From Paenibacillus plantarum (lineage in GTDB: Bacteria; Bacillota; Bacilli; Paenibacillales; NBRC-103111): DNA of 64,000 nucleotides. The stretch's first letter is position 1. Every line of letters starts with the position of its first letter. Under the pieces are notes generated by a model, which did not search any database, was not told the DNA's origin, and saw only the letters and a program-made list of their open reading frames with translations. Location: contig NZ_WHNY01000083.1 of assembly GCF_013141695.1 (NCBI RefSeq), positions 1 through 64,000 on the forward strand, read 5' to 3'. This document shows positions 1 through 8,026 of this stretch, piece by piece. The position numbers were made by a program, and so were the translations under genes.

Positions 1-234
1 TTCTTTCGCTCACTGCCGTGTTACCGAAGCAGCGAGAAGTAATATACCACAGATCGTTTCACCAATGCAAGTTCTTTTTTTCAATTGGTGTCGATGTCTG
101 TCGAGAAGTTCATTTCGCATCATTTGTGTTTGCCTGCTTCAGAACAACGAGGACTAATGTACCATGTCTAGAAATCAATTACAACCCCTTTGGAATAGTT
201 CCATTATTGCCATTGTTTTGAATTGTTTATATTC
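1..234. other. Intergenic stretch with an imperfect hairpin
   Basis: No gene is supported here. An imperfect inverted repeat spans 49-101: an inner 7-bp stem (CACCAAT 60-66 with ATTGGTG 84-90) around a T-rich loop, and an outer ACAGA/TCTGT stem. The wording faintly resembles the processing-stem spacers flanking rRNA genes in Bacillales, but no rRNA sequence is present, so this is only an impression. The rest of the gap up to 577 holds the repeat RNA at 235-345, a terminator near 540 and otherwise nothing recognisable. Confidence 0.25.
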
Positions 235-345
235 AAAAAAAGAACCTGCAGCAACAAGCTACAGGAGTCTAGCATTTATATATGATAAAGGGGGTTGAAA
301 TATAGTATAAGCTCTCGACCTTAAACGAACCTGAAATGCGCATCT
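235..345 (-). ncRNA. Repeat RNA element, copy 1 (candidate small RNA)
   Basis: One of three related ~106-nt elements (others 18465-18570 and 41667-41772). Read on the minus strand it has a TTTAAGG word, a TATACT word, a pyrimidine tract ACCCCCTTT, an AT-rich linker and a terminal hairpin (CCTGTAGC pairing with GCTGCAGG) followed by seven U residues. This copy is the most diverged. It lies 233 nt beyond the atzF stop, after atzF's own terminator, so it is more likely an independent transcript or mobile repeat than part of the atzF mRNA. Function unknown. Confidence 0.55.
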
Positions 346-532
346 TTCCCTCCATTCTTCCTCAGTAAGTAAATCCCAGTAGACGCTCAGCCTCTAACAG
401 CCATCGTCCTAAGTCTCTAGCTAGTATCTAAGGAGCATGCATAAAGCTGTCCGATCCAACTATCCGGCATCGCTTCCATTCTCACTTTCATTAGAAGAGC
501 TAGCCCCAACCTACTTTCAACAGGGAAAAAGA

Positions 533-565
533 AAAGAAAAAGGAGGGAGCTCTCCGCTTCCCTCC
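533..565 (-). terminator. Terminator of the guanidine operon
   Basis: On the minus strand a 7-bp stem (GGAGGGA 559-565, TCCCTCC 542-548) is followed directly by a T-rich run. It lies 13 nt after the atzF stop and closes the minus-strand operon. Confidence 0.85.
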
Positions 566-577
566 TTTCCCGGTCAA

Positions 578-2404
578 TTACAAAGGCACCACGTTGCGCC
601 AACTTCGCAACGCCGTAATATCTTCCGCGCCTTCGGCCGCGTAAGCTTCACAAACGAAGCCCGGGACTTCCGTGCCGTCCCGGAGCTCAACCTTGCCGAT
701 CCCGAGCGGAGCCGGGATCGCTGCCGCAAAGCCGCCGAATGCCTCGAGCGGCATCTCCCAAATCTCCAGCAGGATGGCTGCGCCACCCTGCTGTTGCTTG
801 ATCATCCCTGGCTTCGCAGGGGATGTCGGCAGCTTCACAAGGCTGTACTTCGCAGCGGATTCATCCTCCCGGATGAACCGAGCTCCGCAGCCTTGCATCT
901 GTTTCTCCAGCGGGTAGCCACGCATGTGCAGCCCGCAAACCGCCACGAGCGTCGTTTGCGCAGCAACGACGGGGTTATCCACCTTTGCATCGGCGCTGGC
1001 ACTCGCCGCAGCAACTTCCGCTACAGCTACGTCGCTTCCAACCAACAACTCCGCCGCCCCACAAATCAACCCTTCCTCTTCCGCTAACGCGAAGAGTGTA
1101 ATCCCAAACGGCGTCTCCGGCGCCGCATCGCCCGCTGGCATAGCCACCGCACACAAATCCAGAAGATTGCAATGGTTCGTGTAACGACCCATATCACGAT
1201 TCGTACTGATCGGGTCTGCGAGGACCTGCTCGCGTGTCCACGTGCCTCCGCAAGTCGGCATTACTAGCACCGCATCCCGCAACAAATTCCTAGCTTCCAA
1301 TTTATACTGCTGTAGCTTATGCATCGCAACAAATACCGATGCCGCGTCATACTCGGCAGCTGCGCCCGAGCGCAATATCTTTTCCGTCACCGGATATGCT
1401 ACACCTGGATTCGCCTCAATAAATGGACCGATATCGGCCCAGCGTTCAGCCACCCAAGGGCCTTCATATAAAATCGCCGCAGCTTGCGCGAATAAGTCAA
1501 CATCTACCTCTTCAATCAAAATACCCTCACGCCGACTAACCTCACGCACCTGTTCAACAGCCTGTAGCCACGCTGCGCGATACTCCGCAGCGTAAGGTCC
1601 ATAAAAGCCTAGTTCACCGCTAGGCAAACATATCTTTGCAGGCAGTCCCGCTGGTTTCCGCACAACATTGCGGGACCAAGGATCTTCCGCGTGGACTCCC
1701 CGCGCCACGCTGTCTACGACAAGCGCATCCGCGAGGGAATGCGCGAAGACCGTGACGCAGTCGAGGCTCGCACAGGCTGGCACGACCCCCTTGGTCGGCC
1801 ATGCGCCGAGACTCGGCTTATAGCCGACTAGGCGATTCAGCGCTGCCGGCACACGGCCGGAGCCAGCTGTATCTGTGCCAAGTGAGAACACCACTTGGCC
1901 ACGGACTACACTGACGGCCGAGCCAGAGCTCGAGCCGCCGCTGATCAGTTCAGGACGCAGCGCATTATGCGCGTCCCCGTAAGGACTGCGAGCGCCGACT
2001 AGGCCGGTCGCGAACTGATCTAGATTGCTTTTGCCTACAGGAATGGCGCCTGCAGCAATCAATCTCTCTACGACACCCGCATGCTCATCCGGCGTAAACG
2101 CATATTCCGCGCAGCCTGCGGTCGTCGGAACACCCGCTAGATCAATGTTATCTTTGATCGCGAAGGGAATGCCCCACAATGGTGCGTCCGCAAAGGAGAG
2201 TGTAGACAAACGATCCAAGTACGGCTGTATCGCATCCATCGTCGGCGGCGTAATCCAAATGTTCATATCAGCGTCAGCGATCGAACGCTCTACAATCGTC
2301 GACATGACCTCCTGTGGAGATAATGCGCCCGCTTCATATTTTTCACGCAGATAAGATATGGTCAATTCTTTTGCCAACTCATCACTAATAACCCGTTCTC
2401 CCAT
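578..2404 (-). CDS. atzF: Allophanate hydrolase (AtzF type)
   Basis: Hydrolyses allophanate to ammonia and CO2, the last step of urea-carboxylase or guanidine degradation; cytoplasmic. The 608-residue protein has the usual AtzF length: an amidase-signature domain (about 1-440) and a C-terminal gamma-glutamylcyclotransferase-like domain (about 465-608). The amidase triad is visible as Lys84 (AIKDN), Ser158 (GGSSSGS) and Ser182 (TDTAGSGR), each offset by seven from the Lys91-Ser165-Ser189 triad known for AtzF of Pseudomonas ADP. The start follows GAGGTGAAGGGG and is 18 nt after the carboxylase stop, so it is the last gene of the riboswitch-controlled operon. All catalytic residues are present. 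Confidence 0.95.
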   Translation of the reverse strand: MGERVISDELAKELTISYLREKYEAGALSPQEVMSTIVERSIADADMNIWITPPTMDAIQPYLDRLSTLSFADAPLWGIPFAIKDNIDLAGVPTTAGCAEYAFTPDEHAGVVERLIAAGAIPVGKSNLDQFATGLVGARSPYGDAHNALRPELISGGSSSGSAVSVVRGQVVFSLGTDTAGSGRVPAALNRLVGYKPSLGAWPTKGVVPACASLDCVTVFAHSLADALVVDSVARGVHAEDPWSRNVVRKPAGLPAKICLPSGELGFYGPYAAEYRAAWLQAVEQVREVSRREGILIEEVDVDLFAQAAAILYEGPWVAERWADIGPFIEANPGVAYPVTEKILRSGAAAEYDAASVFVAMHKLQQYKLEARNLLRDAVLVMPTCGGTWTREQVLADPISTNRDMGRYTNHCNLLDLCAVAMPAGDAAPETPFGITLFALAEEEGLICGAAELLVGSDVAVAEVAAASASADAKVDNPVVAAQTTLVAVCGLHMRGYPLEKQMQGCGARFIREDESAAKYSLVKLPTSPAKPGMIKQQQGGAAILLEIWEMPLEAFGGFAAAIPAPLGIGKVELRDGTEVPGFVCEAYAAEGAEDITALRSWRNVVPL

Positions 2405-2422
2405 AACCCCTTCACCTCTCCC

Positions 2423-5400
2423 TTATGCAGATTGTGCGATACCTAGAATTAATTGTCCGGCATGTACCTGATCGCCCGGTTTAACGCCAATCATCGAAAC
2501 ATAACCGTCACAAGGTGCGTGCTGTGGGAACTCCATTTTCATACTTTCAAGAATCGCCAGCTGGTCACCCTTCTTCACTTGCTCACCCGGAGACACCAAC
2601 ACTTTCCAAACGCTGCCTGGCATAATACCACGCACTGCGATCGTCCCTGCAGGTAACTCATCTTCCGGTGCAACATCGCCTGTCTCCTGCTCGGAGACAT
2701 ATTCCGCTAACCCTTTGGCCTTCCAACTCTCACGTTCTTCTTTGAACGCATCACGCTGCTGGGTACGGAACGTATCCGTTGTTTCTTCTATAGTACTTAG
2801 GAATTGTAGGTACTCACCTAAATCAAACGTCGTCTCTTGAATGTCCGCCTCATAACGACCGCGAGGGAAATCCTCACGCAATTGCAGCAGCTCTTCCGCA
2901 CTCACTTCATAGAATTGAATTTGATCAAAAAATCTCAACAACCAAGGCTTACCCGCCTGAAAACTCTCCGTTGAGCGCAGACGATTCCACATTTGAATGG
3001 TACGCCCTACGAATTGATATCCGCCCGGACCTTCCATCCCATACACACACATGTAAGCTCCACCGATGCCGACGGCATTTTCTGGTGTCCATGTACGAGC
3101 GGGGTTGTATTTCGTTGTAACTAGACGATGACGAGGATCAACCGGTGTTGCCACAGGAGCGCCCAAATACACATCACCTAACCCTAGTACGAGATAGTTC
3201 GCTTCATACACAATTTTTTTCACTTCATCTATAGTGTCTAATCCATTAATACGTTGAATGAATTCTAAATTGCTCGGGCACCAAGGTGCATCCGGGCGTA
3301 CGCCTTGTTGATACCGCTCGATTGCAAGTTGCGTTGCTGGATCATCCCACGACAATGGCAAGCGTACAATACGCGATGGCACACGGAACTGTTCTAGTGG
3401 AGGCAGCGCAGCGTCGATCTCAACAATTTTTGCGCACGCCTCTGTCACTGTAATTTGCGAAGGATCAATATGAATTTGCAAGGAGCGAATACCTGGCGTC
3501 AAGTCCAACACGGGAATCGAGCCACTTTCCACAATCGCCTGCATCAAAGCCTGCACTTGGAAGCGCAGCAGTAAATCCAGTTCTAGCTCACCGTATTCGA
3601 CGAGCAAGTTTTGATCCCCGCAGCAGCGAATCGTGATCGGGAATCGACGGTTCTCGACTTCATGGAAAAGTCGCGGATACTCTGGCGTAATCTCCTCATT
3701 TACAGCAGGCAATTGCACATGTATTAGTTGTTCAAAATGTCCCTCGCCAATCGCACGCAGGTTGCTCTCTTGTAGATCACGAAGCGCTTCGGCTTCAGGA
3801 AGCGTCAGCAGGTGGAAACGGATCGAGTCACCAGGGTGTAATTGCCCTAGCTTCCAGAACTCAGCCGATGCAGTCGTCACCGGACACACGAAACCTCCAA
3901 GGCTGGGACCATCAGGCCCTAGCAAAATCGGCATATCACCCGTTAGGTCGAGTGTACCGATTGCGTAGGCATTATCGTGAATGTTGGAAGGGTGGAGTCC
4001 CGCTTCCCCGCCATCTTCACGCGTCCACAGCGGAGCTGGCCCTTTCAAACGAACCCCCGTCCGCGAGGAGTTAAAATGCACTTCCCAGCTCGTTTCTGTC
4101 AATTGATCCAGATACTCCGTGCGCAAAAACTCACCTGTACAATGCGGTCCAGGAACAACCCCAATCGTCCACTCCCGTGTCATCCCTGGGCGATGATCCG
4201 GCGCTAATTCAAACACATCCTGCACTCGGTTCTCCCCGCCTTCGTTAACACCAAGCACATCGCCCGTGCGAAGCGCACGTCCGCCGTGACCACCGAAGCC
4301 GCCCAACGTAAACGTGGACGAACTGCCTAAAAGCTTCGGCATATCGAGTCCGCCGCCGATTAACAAATAGGTGCGCATGCCTTCTTTGGCTTCGCCAAAG
4401 CTTAGCACTTGCCCTTTCGCTGCAAACACCGGACGGTACATAGCGACCGTCTCCCCATCGAGTTCCGCTTGCATATCCGCACCCGTTACGCAGAACCACA
4501 TGTCACTGCGGAACTTGTAGGAGCCGCCACGCAAGGTCATTTCAAGACCAGGCGCATCGTCCGCATTGCCTAGCAATTTATTCCCGATACGGAACGATAA
4601 CGGATCCATCGGTCCGCAGGGCGGCACACCGACATCCCAATGGCGAATACGGCCTGGGAAGTCTTGCACGGTTGTCTGAATACCGCCATCAACAACTTCA
4701 AGCGCGCGCTCTGTAGGCTCGAATGTATTCAACAATTGCGTGTAGACATTGCCTGTGAGGCAAGCTTCTTCTTGCAGAAGCGCACGTACATACTGCAGGT
4801 TCGTTGTTAACCCATACATGCGCGTTTCCGCCAGCGCTTCTACTAATTTATGGATCGCGTCTAGGCGGTCTTTGCCATGAACAATGATTTTAGCCAGCAT
4901 CGGATCGTAAAGTGTCGTTACCGTTAGACCATCGCGAACCCACGTCTCATTACGTGCTTCGCTTGAGAAAACTGCGCGATCTAGCTGACCGGCACTCGGA
5001 CGGAACTGTTGCAAGCAATCCTCTGCGTAAATCCGCGCTTGGATGCTGTGCCCTTCAGGTTTGCGGATGAGGGGTTGAATGTCATTCAGCTCAAGCGCCG
5101 CTTCACGAACCATCCACTCCACGAGGTCGATCCCAAGCACTTCCTCCGTCACACCATGCTCTACTTGAAGACGCGTGTTCACTTCCAAGAAGTAAAACTC
5201 ACACGTTTCCGGATCATAAAGATACTCAACCGTTCCCGCACTGCGGTAGCCAACTTCTGCTGCCAAACGCTTCGCCGAAGCAAACATGGCCTCACGTACT
5301 TCGTCTGACAGGTTCGGAGCTGGGCTTTCTTCAATGACCTTTTGATTACGGCGTTGGATAGAGCAATCGCGCTCACCTAGTGTTACAACTTCACCCAACG

Positions 5401-6046
5401 AGTTGCCGAAAATTTGTACTTCAACGTGACGAGCACGTGCAATATATTTCTCGAGGAACATGCCCCCGTTTTTGAAATTCGTTTCAGCCAAATGACGTAC
5501 GCCATCGTAGGCAGAGCGCAATGTCGCTTCATCTGCACAAACGCGCATGCCGATACCGCCGCCGCCCGCTGTACTTTTCAAAATAACCGGGTAGCCAATA
5601 CGGGCCGCTTCTGTTAAAGCTTCTTCCAGCTCCGTGATTAACGGAGTACCTGGCAGCATCGGAACACCTGCACGTTCGGCAATTTCACGTGCGGAATGCT
5701 TCAGTCCGAACATCTCCATTTGCTCCGGAGTCGGTCCGATGAATACAATGCCATGCTCGCGACAAGCACGGGCGAAATCCGCATTTTCACTCAAGAAGCC
5801 ATACCCAGGATGGATCGCTTGCGCACCCGTTTCAAGCGCCGTTTGGAGAATCAGCTCTGTATTCAAGTAACTCGATTTCGCTGGCCCCTCACCGATCAGA
5901 ACCGCCTCATCGGCTCCATCCACATGTAAACTATCTTGATCTGCAGCCGTATAAACAGCAACGGATTGAACTCCCAATTTGCGCAATGTACGCTCGATAC
6001 GCACAGCGATTGCTCCACGATTCGCAATTAGCACTTTTGTAAACAT
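2423..6046 (-). CDS. Biotin-dependent urea/guanidine carboxylase
   Basis: ATP- and biotin-dependent carboxylase of 1207 residues. Domain order: biotin carboxylase (about 1-450, ATP-grasp glycine loop AGGGGIGMR), AHS2 and AHS1 carboxyltransferase regions (about 480-1000), and a C-terminal biotinyl domain with ESMKMEF, biotin site about Lys1170. Start chosen at MFTKVLIANRG, preceded by AAGGAGTGGTTACG; the 25 in-frame codons upstream have no ribosome site and overlap the preceding gene. Annotation pipelines call this family urea carboxylase. Context (guanidine-I riboswitch, two DUF1989 partners, AtzF) instead matches the guanidine carboxylases, which make carboxyguanidine. The substrate is inferred from context, not from an active-site comparison. 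Confidence 0.93.
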   Translation of the reverse strand: MFTKVLIANRGAIAVRIERTLRKLGVQSVAVYTAADQDSLHVDGADEAVLIGEGPAKSSYLNTELILQTALETGAQAIHPGYGFLSENADFARACREHGIVFIGPTPEQMEMFGLKHSAREIAERAGVPMLPGTPLITELEEALTEAARIGYPVILKSTAGGGGIGMRVCADEATLRSAYDGVRHLAETNFKNGGMFLEKYIARARHVEVQIFGNSLGEVVTLGERDCSIQRRNQKVIEESPAPNLSDEVREAMFASAKRLAAEVGYRSAGTVEYLYDPETCEFYFLEVNTRLQVEHGVTEEVLGIDLVEWMVREAALELNDIQPLIRKPEGHSIQARIYAEDCLQQFRPSAGQLDRAVFSSEARNETWVRDGLTVTTLYDPMLAKIIVHGKDRLDAIHKLVEALAETRMYGLTTNLQYVRALLQEEACLTGNVYTQLLNTFEPTERALEVVDGGIQTTVQDFPGRIRHWDVGVPPCGPMDPLSFRIGNKLLGNADDAPGLEMTLRGGSYKFRSDMWFCVTGADMQAELDGETVAMYRPVFAAKGQVLSFGEAKEGMRTYLLIGGGLDMPKLLGSSSTFTLGGFGGHGGRALRTGDVLGVNEGGENRVQDVFELAPDHRPGMTREWTIGVVPGPHCTGEFLRTEYLDQLTETSWEVHFNSSRTGVRLKGPAPLWTREDGGEAGLHPSNIHDNAYAIGTLDLTGDMPILLGPDGPSLGGFVCPVTTASAEFWKLGQLHPGDSIRFHLLTLPEAEALRDLQESNLRAIGEGHFEQLIHVQLPAVNEEITPEYPRLFHEVENRRFPITIRCCGDQNLLVEYGELELDLLLRFQVQALMQAIVESGSIPVLDLTPGIRSLQIHIDPSQITVTEACAKIVEIDAALPPLEQFRVPSRIVRLPLSWDDPATQLAIERYQQGVRPDAPWCPSNLEFIQRINGLDTIDEVKKIVYEANYLVLGLGDVYLGAPVATPVDPRHRLVTTKYNPARTWTPENAVGIGGAYMCVYGMEGPGGYQFVGRTIQMWNRLRSTESFQAGKPWLLRFFDQIQFYEVSAEELLQLREDFPRGRYEADIQETTFDLGEYLQFLSTIEETTDTFRTQQRDAFKEERESWKAKGLAEYVSEQETGDVAPEDELPAGTIAVRGIMPGSVWKVLVSPGEQVKKGDQLAILESMKMEFPQHAPCDGYVSMIGVKPGDQVHAGQLILGIAQSA

Positions 6047-6074
6047 CGTAACCACTCCTTCATGTGTATGTTCG

Positions 6075-6725
6075 TTATTTATCCCAGATGAGCACCTGAA
6101 TCGGTGTCGGGTTATAGGCATTACATGGATTGTTAAGCTGCGGACAATTGCTGATTAGTGCCATCGTGCTGCCAATGGACTGCATTTCGACATAGCAGCC
6201 AGGCGAGGATACGCCATCATCGAATTTCAAACCACCATCCGGTGTCACGGGTACATTCATGAAGAAATTGATGTTTGGTGCTAAATCCCGCTTCGTATAC
6301 ACGCCGTCCTGTCCAGCCAGTTGAAGCATGAACGTATCACGACAATTGTGCATCGACAGCTTATCGTGTGAGTAACGCACCGTATTGCTTTGTGCGGAGC
6401 ACGAACCACCAACCGTATCATGACGTCCACAGGTGTCAGCTACAATTCGCAGCAATTCCTTACCTGACTCGGCTCTCAAAATGGAACCAGTGCTCAAGTA
6501 GATGTTGCTTTGCCCTGTGATCGTCGCCACCGCACTGTAGTGATCCTCGGGATTCTCCGCATCATAGAACAACGTGTCTGCCGCTTGATTCCCTTCGAGA
6601 TCCACAATCCGCATCACTTGCCCTGGCTTCAGAACACGCATCCAGCCGTCTCCCGCTTGAACTACTTCACTATATATCGCATCCTCCACTTGACGCGGGC
6701 TCTCTACTCGATTAAATACAGCCAT
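6075..6725 (-). CDS. DUF1989 protein, UAAP2 / carboxyguanidine deiminase subunit
   Basis: A 216-residue DUF1989 protein of the urea-amidolyase-associated type 2 group. In guanidine-degrading bacteria the two DUF1989 proteins form the carboxyguanidine deiminase, which converts carboxyguanidine to allophanate plus ammonia (established for the CgdAB pair). Visible family features are the N-terminal AGDGWMRVLKPGQ strand, DLEGNQAADTLFY, and conserved Cys/His-rich stretches (CGRHDTVGG, MHNCRDTFM) likely to hold a metal. Start follows AAGGAGGCATGGAGT. It lies 28 nt before the carboxylase and 30 nt after its paralogue; the trio plus atzF form one operon. Which subunit (A or B) it is was not resolved. 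Confidence 0.88.
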   Translation of the reverse strand: MAVFNRVESPRQVEDAIYSEVVQAGDGWMRVLKPGQVMRIVDLEGNQAADTLFYDAENPEDHYSAVATITGQSNIYLSTGSILRAESGKELLRIVADTCGRHDTVGGSCSAQSNTVRYSHDKLSMHNCRDTFMLQLAGQDGVYTKRDLAPNINFFMNVPVTPDGGLKFDDGVSSPGCYVEMQSIGSTMALISNCPQLNNPCNAYNPTPIQVLIWDK

Positions 6726-6755
6726 ACTCCATGCCTCCTTTGTTTGGTCAGTTCA

Positions 6756-7475
6756 TTAAGAACCTAGCAGTGTGTGATATTCCCATGTATTTTCAAAAGC
6801 TCGGCGATTCTCCGGGCGATAATTCAAGCAATAATCGTCTTCATTAACAGGCGATGCGCCCATCACCTCTATTTTGACAGGCACAGATGGATAACTCTCT
6901 CTTGGATCTAATGGATTCGGCGTGTTGGACAGAACGACTAGTGTGTCTAGCTCTGTTCTTAATGTAACTATGGCCCCTGCTGGGCAGTGATCTAGGCTGA
7001 GTCTCATGTCCCCATTGTCATCCACGACGACTTTGGAGAATAGATTCACCACCGGCATCATATCCCGCATGCTTAGACCATTACGAACAAGCTCAACCGC
7101 AAAATTCTCTTGACCGCTCCGCAGCCAATCATTGCGCAGCTCCTGATAGTTCGTCGTACCGTACTTGGCATCTGTCGCTGCACGACTTGTGTATCCGCTA
7201 AGTGGATCATGCCACCCTAAGCTATCTTCCACGATACTCACCATCGCACGACCGTTATCGCTCATCAGTACATTCCCACGGGTCAAATGCGCCGTATGCT
7301 GTGCTTTGAGCGTGTCTGGCATATTGTAACGCTCCGTCAGATCCTTCGCGTGGTACAACTGGATTGACACATTCGCGCCTGCTTCCAGCGCAGTCAAACG
7401 AATTAACTTCCCTTTGCCAATTACCCCTGACCATTTGCCTCCCGGCCCTATGTCCTTGCTCCAAATGTTCCCCAT
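6756..7475 (-). CDS. DUF1989 protein, UAAP1 / carboxyguanidine deiminase subunit
   Basis: First gene of the minus-strand guanidine operon, 239 residues. DUF1989 hallmarks are GKGKLIRLTALEAGANVSIQLY, LGWHDPLSGYT and the NFAVELVRNGLSMRDMMP region. It pairs with the neighbouring 216-residue paralogue. Start chosen at MGNIWSKD because AAGGAG lies nine nt upstream; the open frame extends a further 55 codons, but that part is the riboswitch and its terminator, not protein. Expression is expected to rise with guanidine through the riboswitch. Function follows from the family and operon, not from seen catalytic residues. Confidence 0.88.
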   Translation of the reverse strand: MGNIWSKDIGPGGKWSGVIGKGKLIRLTALEAGANVSIQLYHAKDLTERYNMPDTLKAQHTAHLTRGNVLMSDNGRAMVSIVEDSLGWHDPLSGYTSRAATDAKYGTTNYQELRNDWLRSGQENFAVELVRNGLSMRDMMPVVNLFSKVVVDDNGDMRLSLDHCPAGAIVTLRTELDTLVVLSNTPNPLDPRESYPSVPVKIEVMGASPVNEDDYCLNYRPENRRAFENTWEYHTLLGS

Positions 7476-7506
7476 GCTATCGCTCTCCTTCGCTTTTTGC
7501 TTAAAC

Positions 7507-7551
7507 AAAAAGGGAGACATCACAAGACCCATTGTCTTGGTGATATCTCCC
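7507..7551 (-). terminator. Riboswitch expression-platform terminator (minus arm)
   Basis: A long hairpin: on the minus strand GGGAGATATCAC at 7540-7551 pairs with GTGATGTCTCCC at 7512-7523, with an inner AAGAC/GTCTT stem and one bulge. A T5 run follows. The 5' arm contains the conserved GGGAGA end of the guanidine-I aptamer, so ligand binding and terminator formation are mutually exclusive, which predicts an ON switch. Confidence 0.85.
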
Positions 7552-7635
7552 AGGTTTTTATCCTTCCGTGGCACTCTTTCACAAGAGTGGTTTACTCTCG
7601 GACCAGCCCGGTACGTTACCGGCGGAATCCTAGTA
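7545..7635 (-). promoter_or_regulatory. Guanidine-I (ykkC) riboswitch, minus arm
   Basis: Read on the minus strand this shows the conserved blocks of the guanidine-I aptamer in order: CTAGGATTCCGCCGG, CTGGTCCGAGAG, then GCCACGGAAGGATAAAAACC and CTGGGAGA. It lies between the promoter at 7662-7690 and the first DUF1989 gene. It senses guanidine and controls the deiminase-carboxylase-allophanate hydrolase operon. Confidence 0.93.
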
Positions 7636-7661
7636 AACAATCGTATTCGTTTATGTCACTA

Positions 7662-7690
7662 AACATAACATCGTTGATGATATGTGTCAA
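7662..7690 (-). promoter_or_regulatory. Promoter of the guanidine catabolic operon
   Basis: Minus-strand TTGACA (7685-7690), 17-nt spacer, TATGTT (7662-7667). Transcription would start just ahead of the aptamer at 7635. Perfect -35, moderate -10. Confidence 0.75.
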
Positions 7691-7747
7691 TAACTTCTAT
7701 TCATTTTAGTTAATTTGCATAAAATACTTCTCACAAACCTAATAATG

Positions 7748-7764
7748 TGTTATATTAACTTACA
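7748..7764. promoter_or_regulatory. Putative TnrA/GlnR nitrogen-control box
   Basis: The 17-bp dyad TGTTATATTAACTTACA matches the Bacillales TnrA/GlnR consensus (TGTNANAWWWTNTNACA) with one mismatch. It lies in the AT-rich centre between the two divergent riboswitch leaders, 58 nt upstream of the minus-strand -35 box. Nitrogen-limitation control of both arms is inferred from position and from the ammonia-yielding pathway. Confidence 0.5.
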
Positions 7765-7845
7765 CAAATAACGAATATCTAACATCATTAATAATTTACT
7801 TAACATCCTTACATATAAGTAATGAAACATCACATACAAAGTTTT

Positions 7846-7945
7846 CTAGGGTTCCGCGGGCGGCCTGCTCCCCGGTCTGGACCAAGAGAAGACGCACAGC
7901 TAAAGACTGTGTTCACGGAGGGATAAAAGCCCGGGAGATATCTGT
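7846..7945 (+). promoter_or_regulatory. Guanidine-I (ykkC) riboswitch, plus arm
   Basis: Carries the guanidine-I conserved blocks: CTAGGGTTCCGCGGGCGGC, CCGGTCTGGACCAAGAGA, and the nearly invariant ACGGAGGGATAAAAGCCCGG followed by GAGA. It faces the permease at 8027, so this transporter is under guanidine control separately from the catabolic operon. Confidence 0.93.
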
Positions 7946-7971
7946 AACCTAGATATCGCCTTGGCTTTTTT
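7929..7971 (+). terminator. Riboswitch expression-platform terminator (plus arm)
   Basis: GCCCGGGAGATATC (7929-7942) pairs with GATATCGCCTTGGC (7952-7965) with two mismatches, followed by six T residues. The left arm overlaps the conserved 3' end of the aptamer, so guanidine binding should prevent termination. Confidence 0.85.
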
Positions 7972-8026
7972 GCATACAAACCTCTTCTGTGTTCACATTA
8001 ACCACTGATGAGGGAGTGTTATCACT

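Noticed and set aside
1..234. Possible rRNA operon remnant
   Set aside because: Some resemblance to Bacillales rRNA spacer stems, but no 16S, 23S, 5S or tRNA sequence could be recognised.
437..1087. 216-residue plus-strand open frame opposite atzF
   Set aside because: Lies antisense to the well-supported allophanate hydrolase, low-complexity Arg/Cys-rich composition, no ribosome site.
7476..7640. N-terminal extension of the first DUF1989 protein
   Set aside because: The extra 55 codons coincide with the guanidine riboswitch and its terminator, and a good ribosome site precedes the internal ATG.
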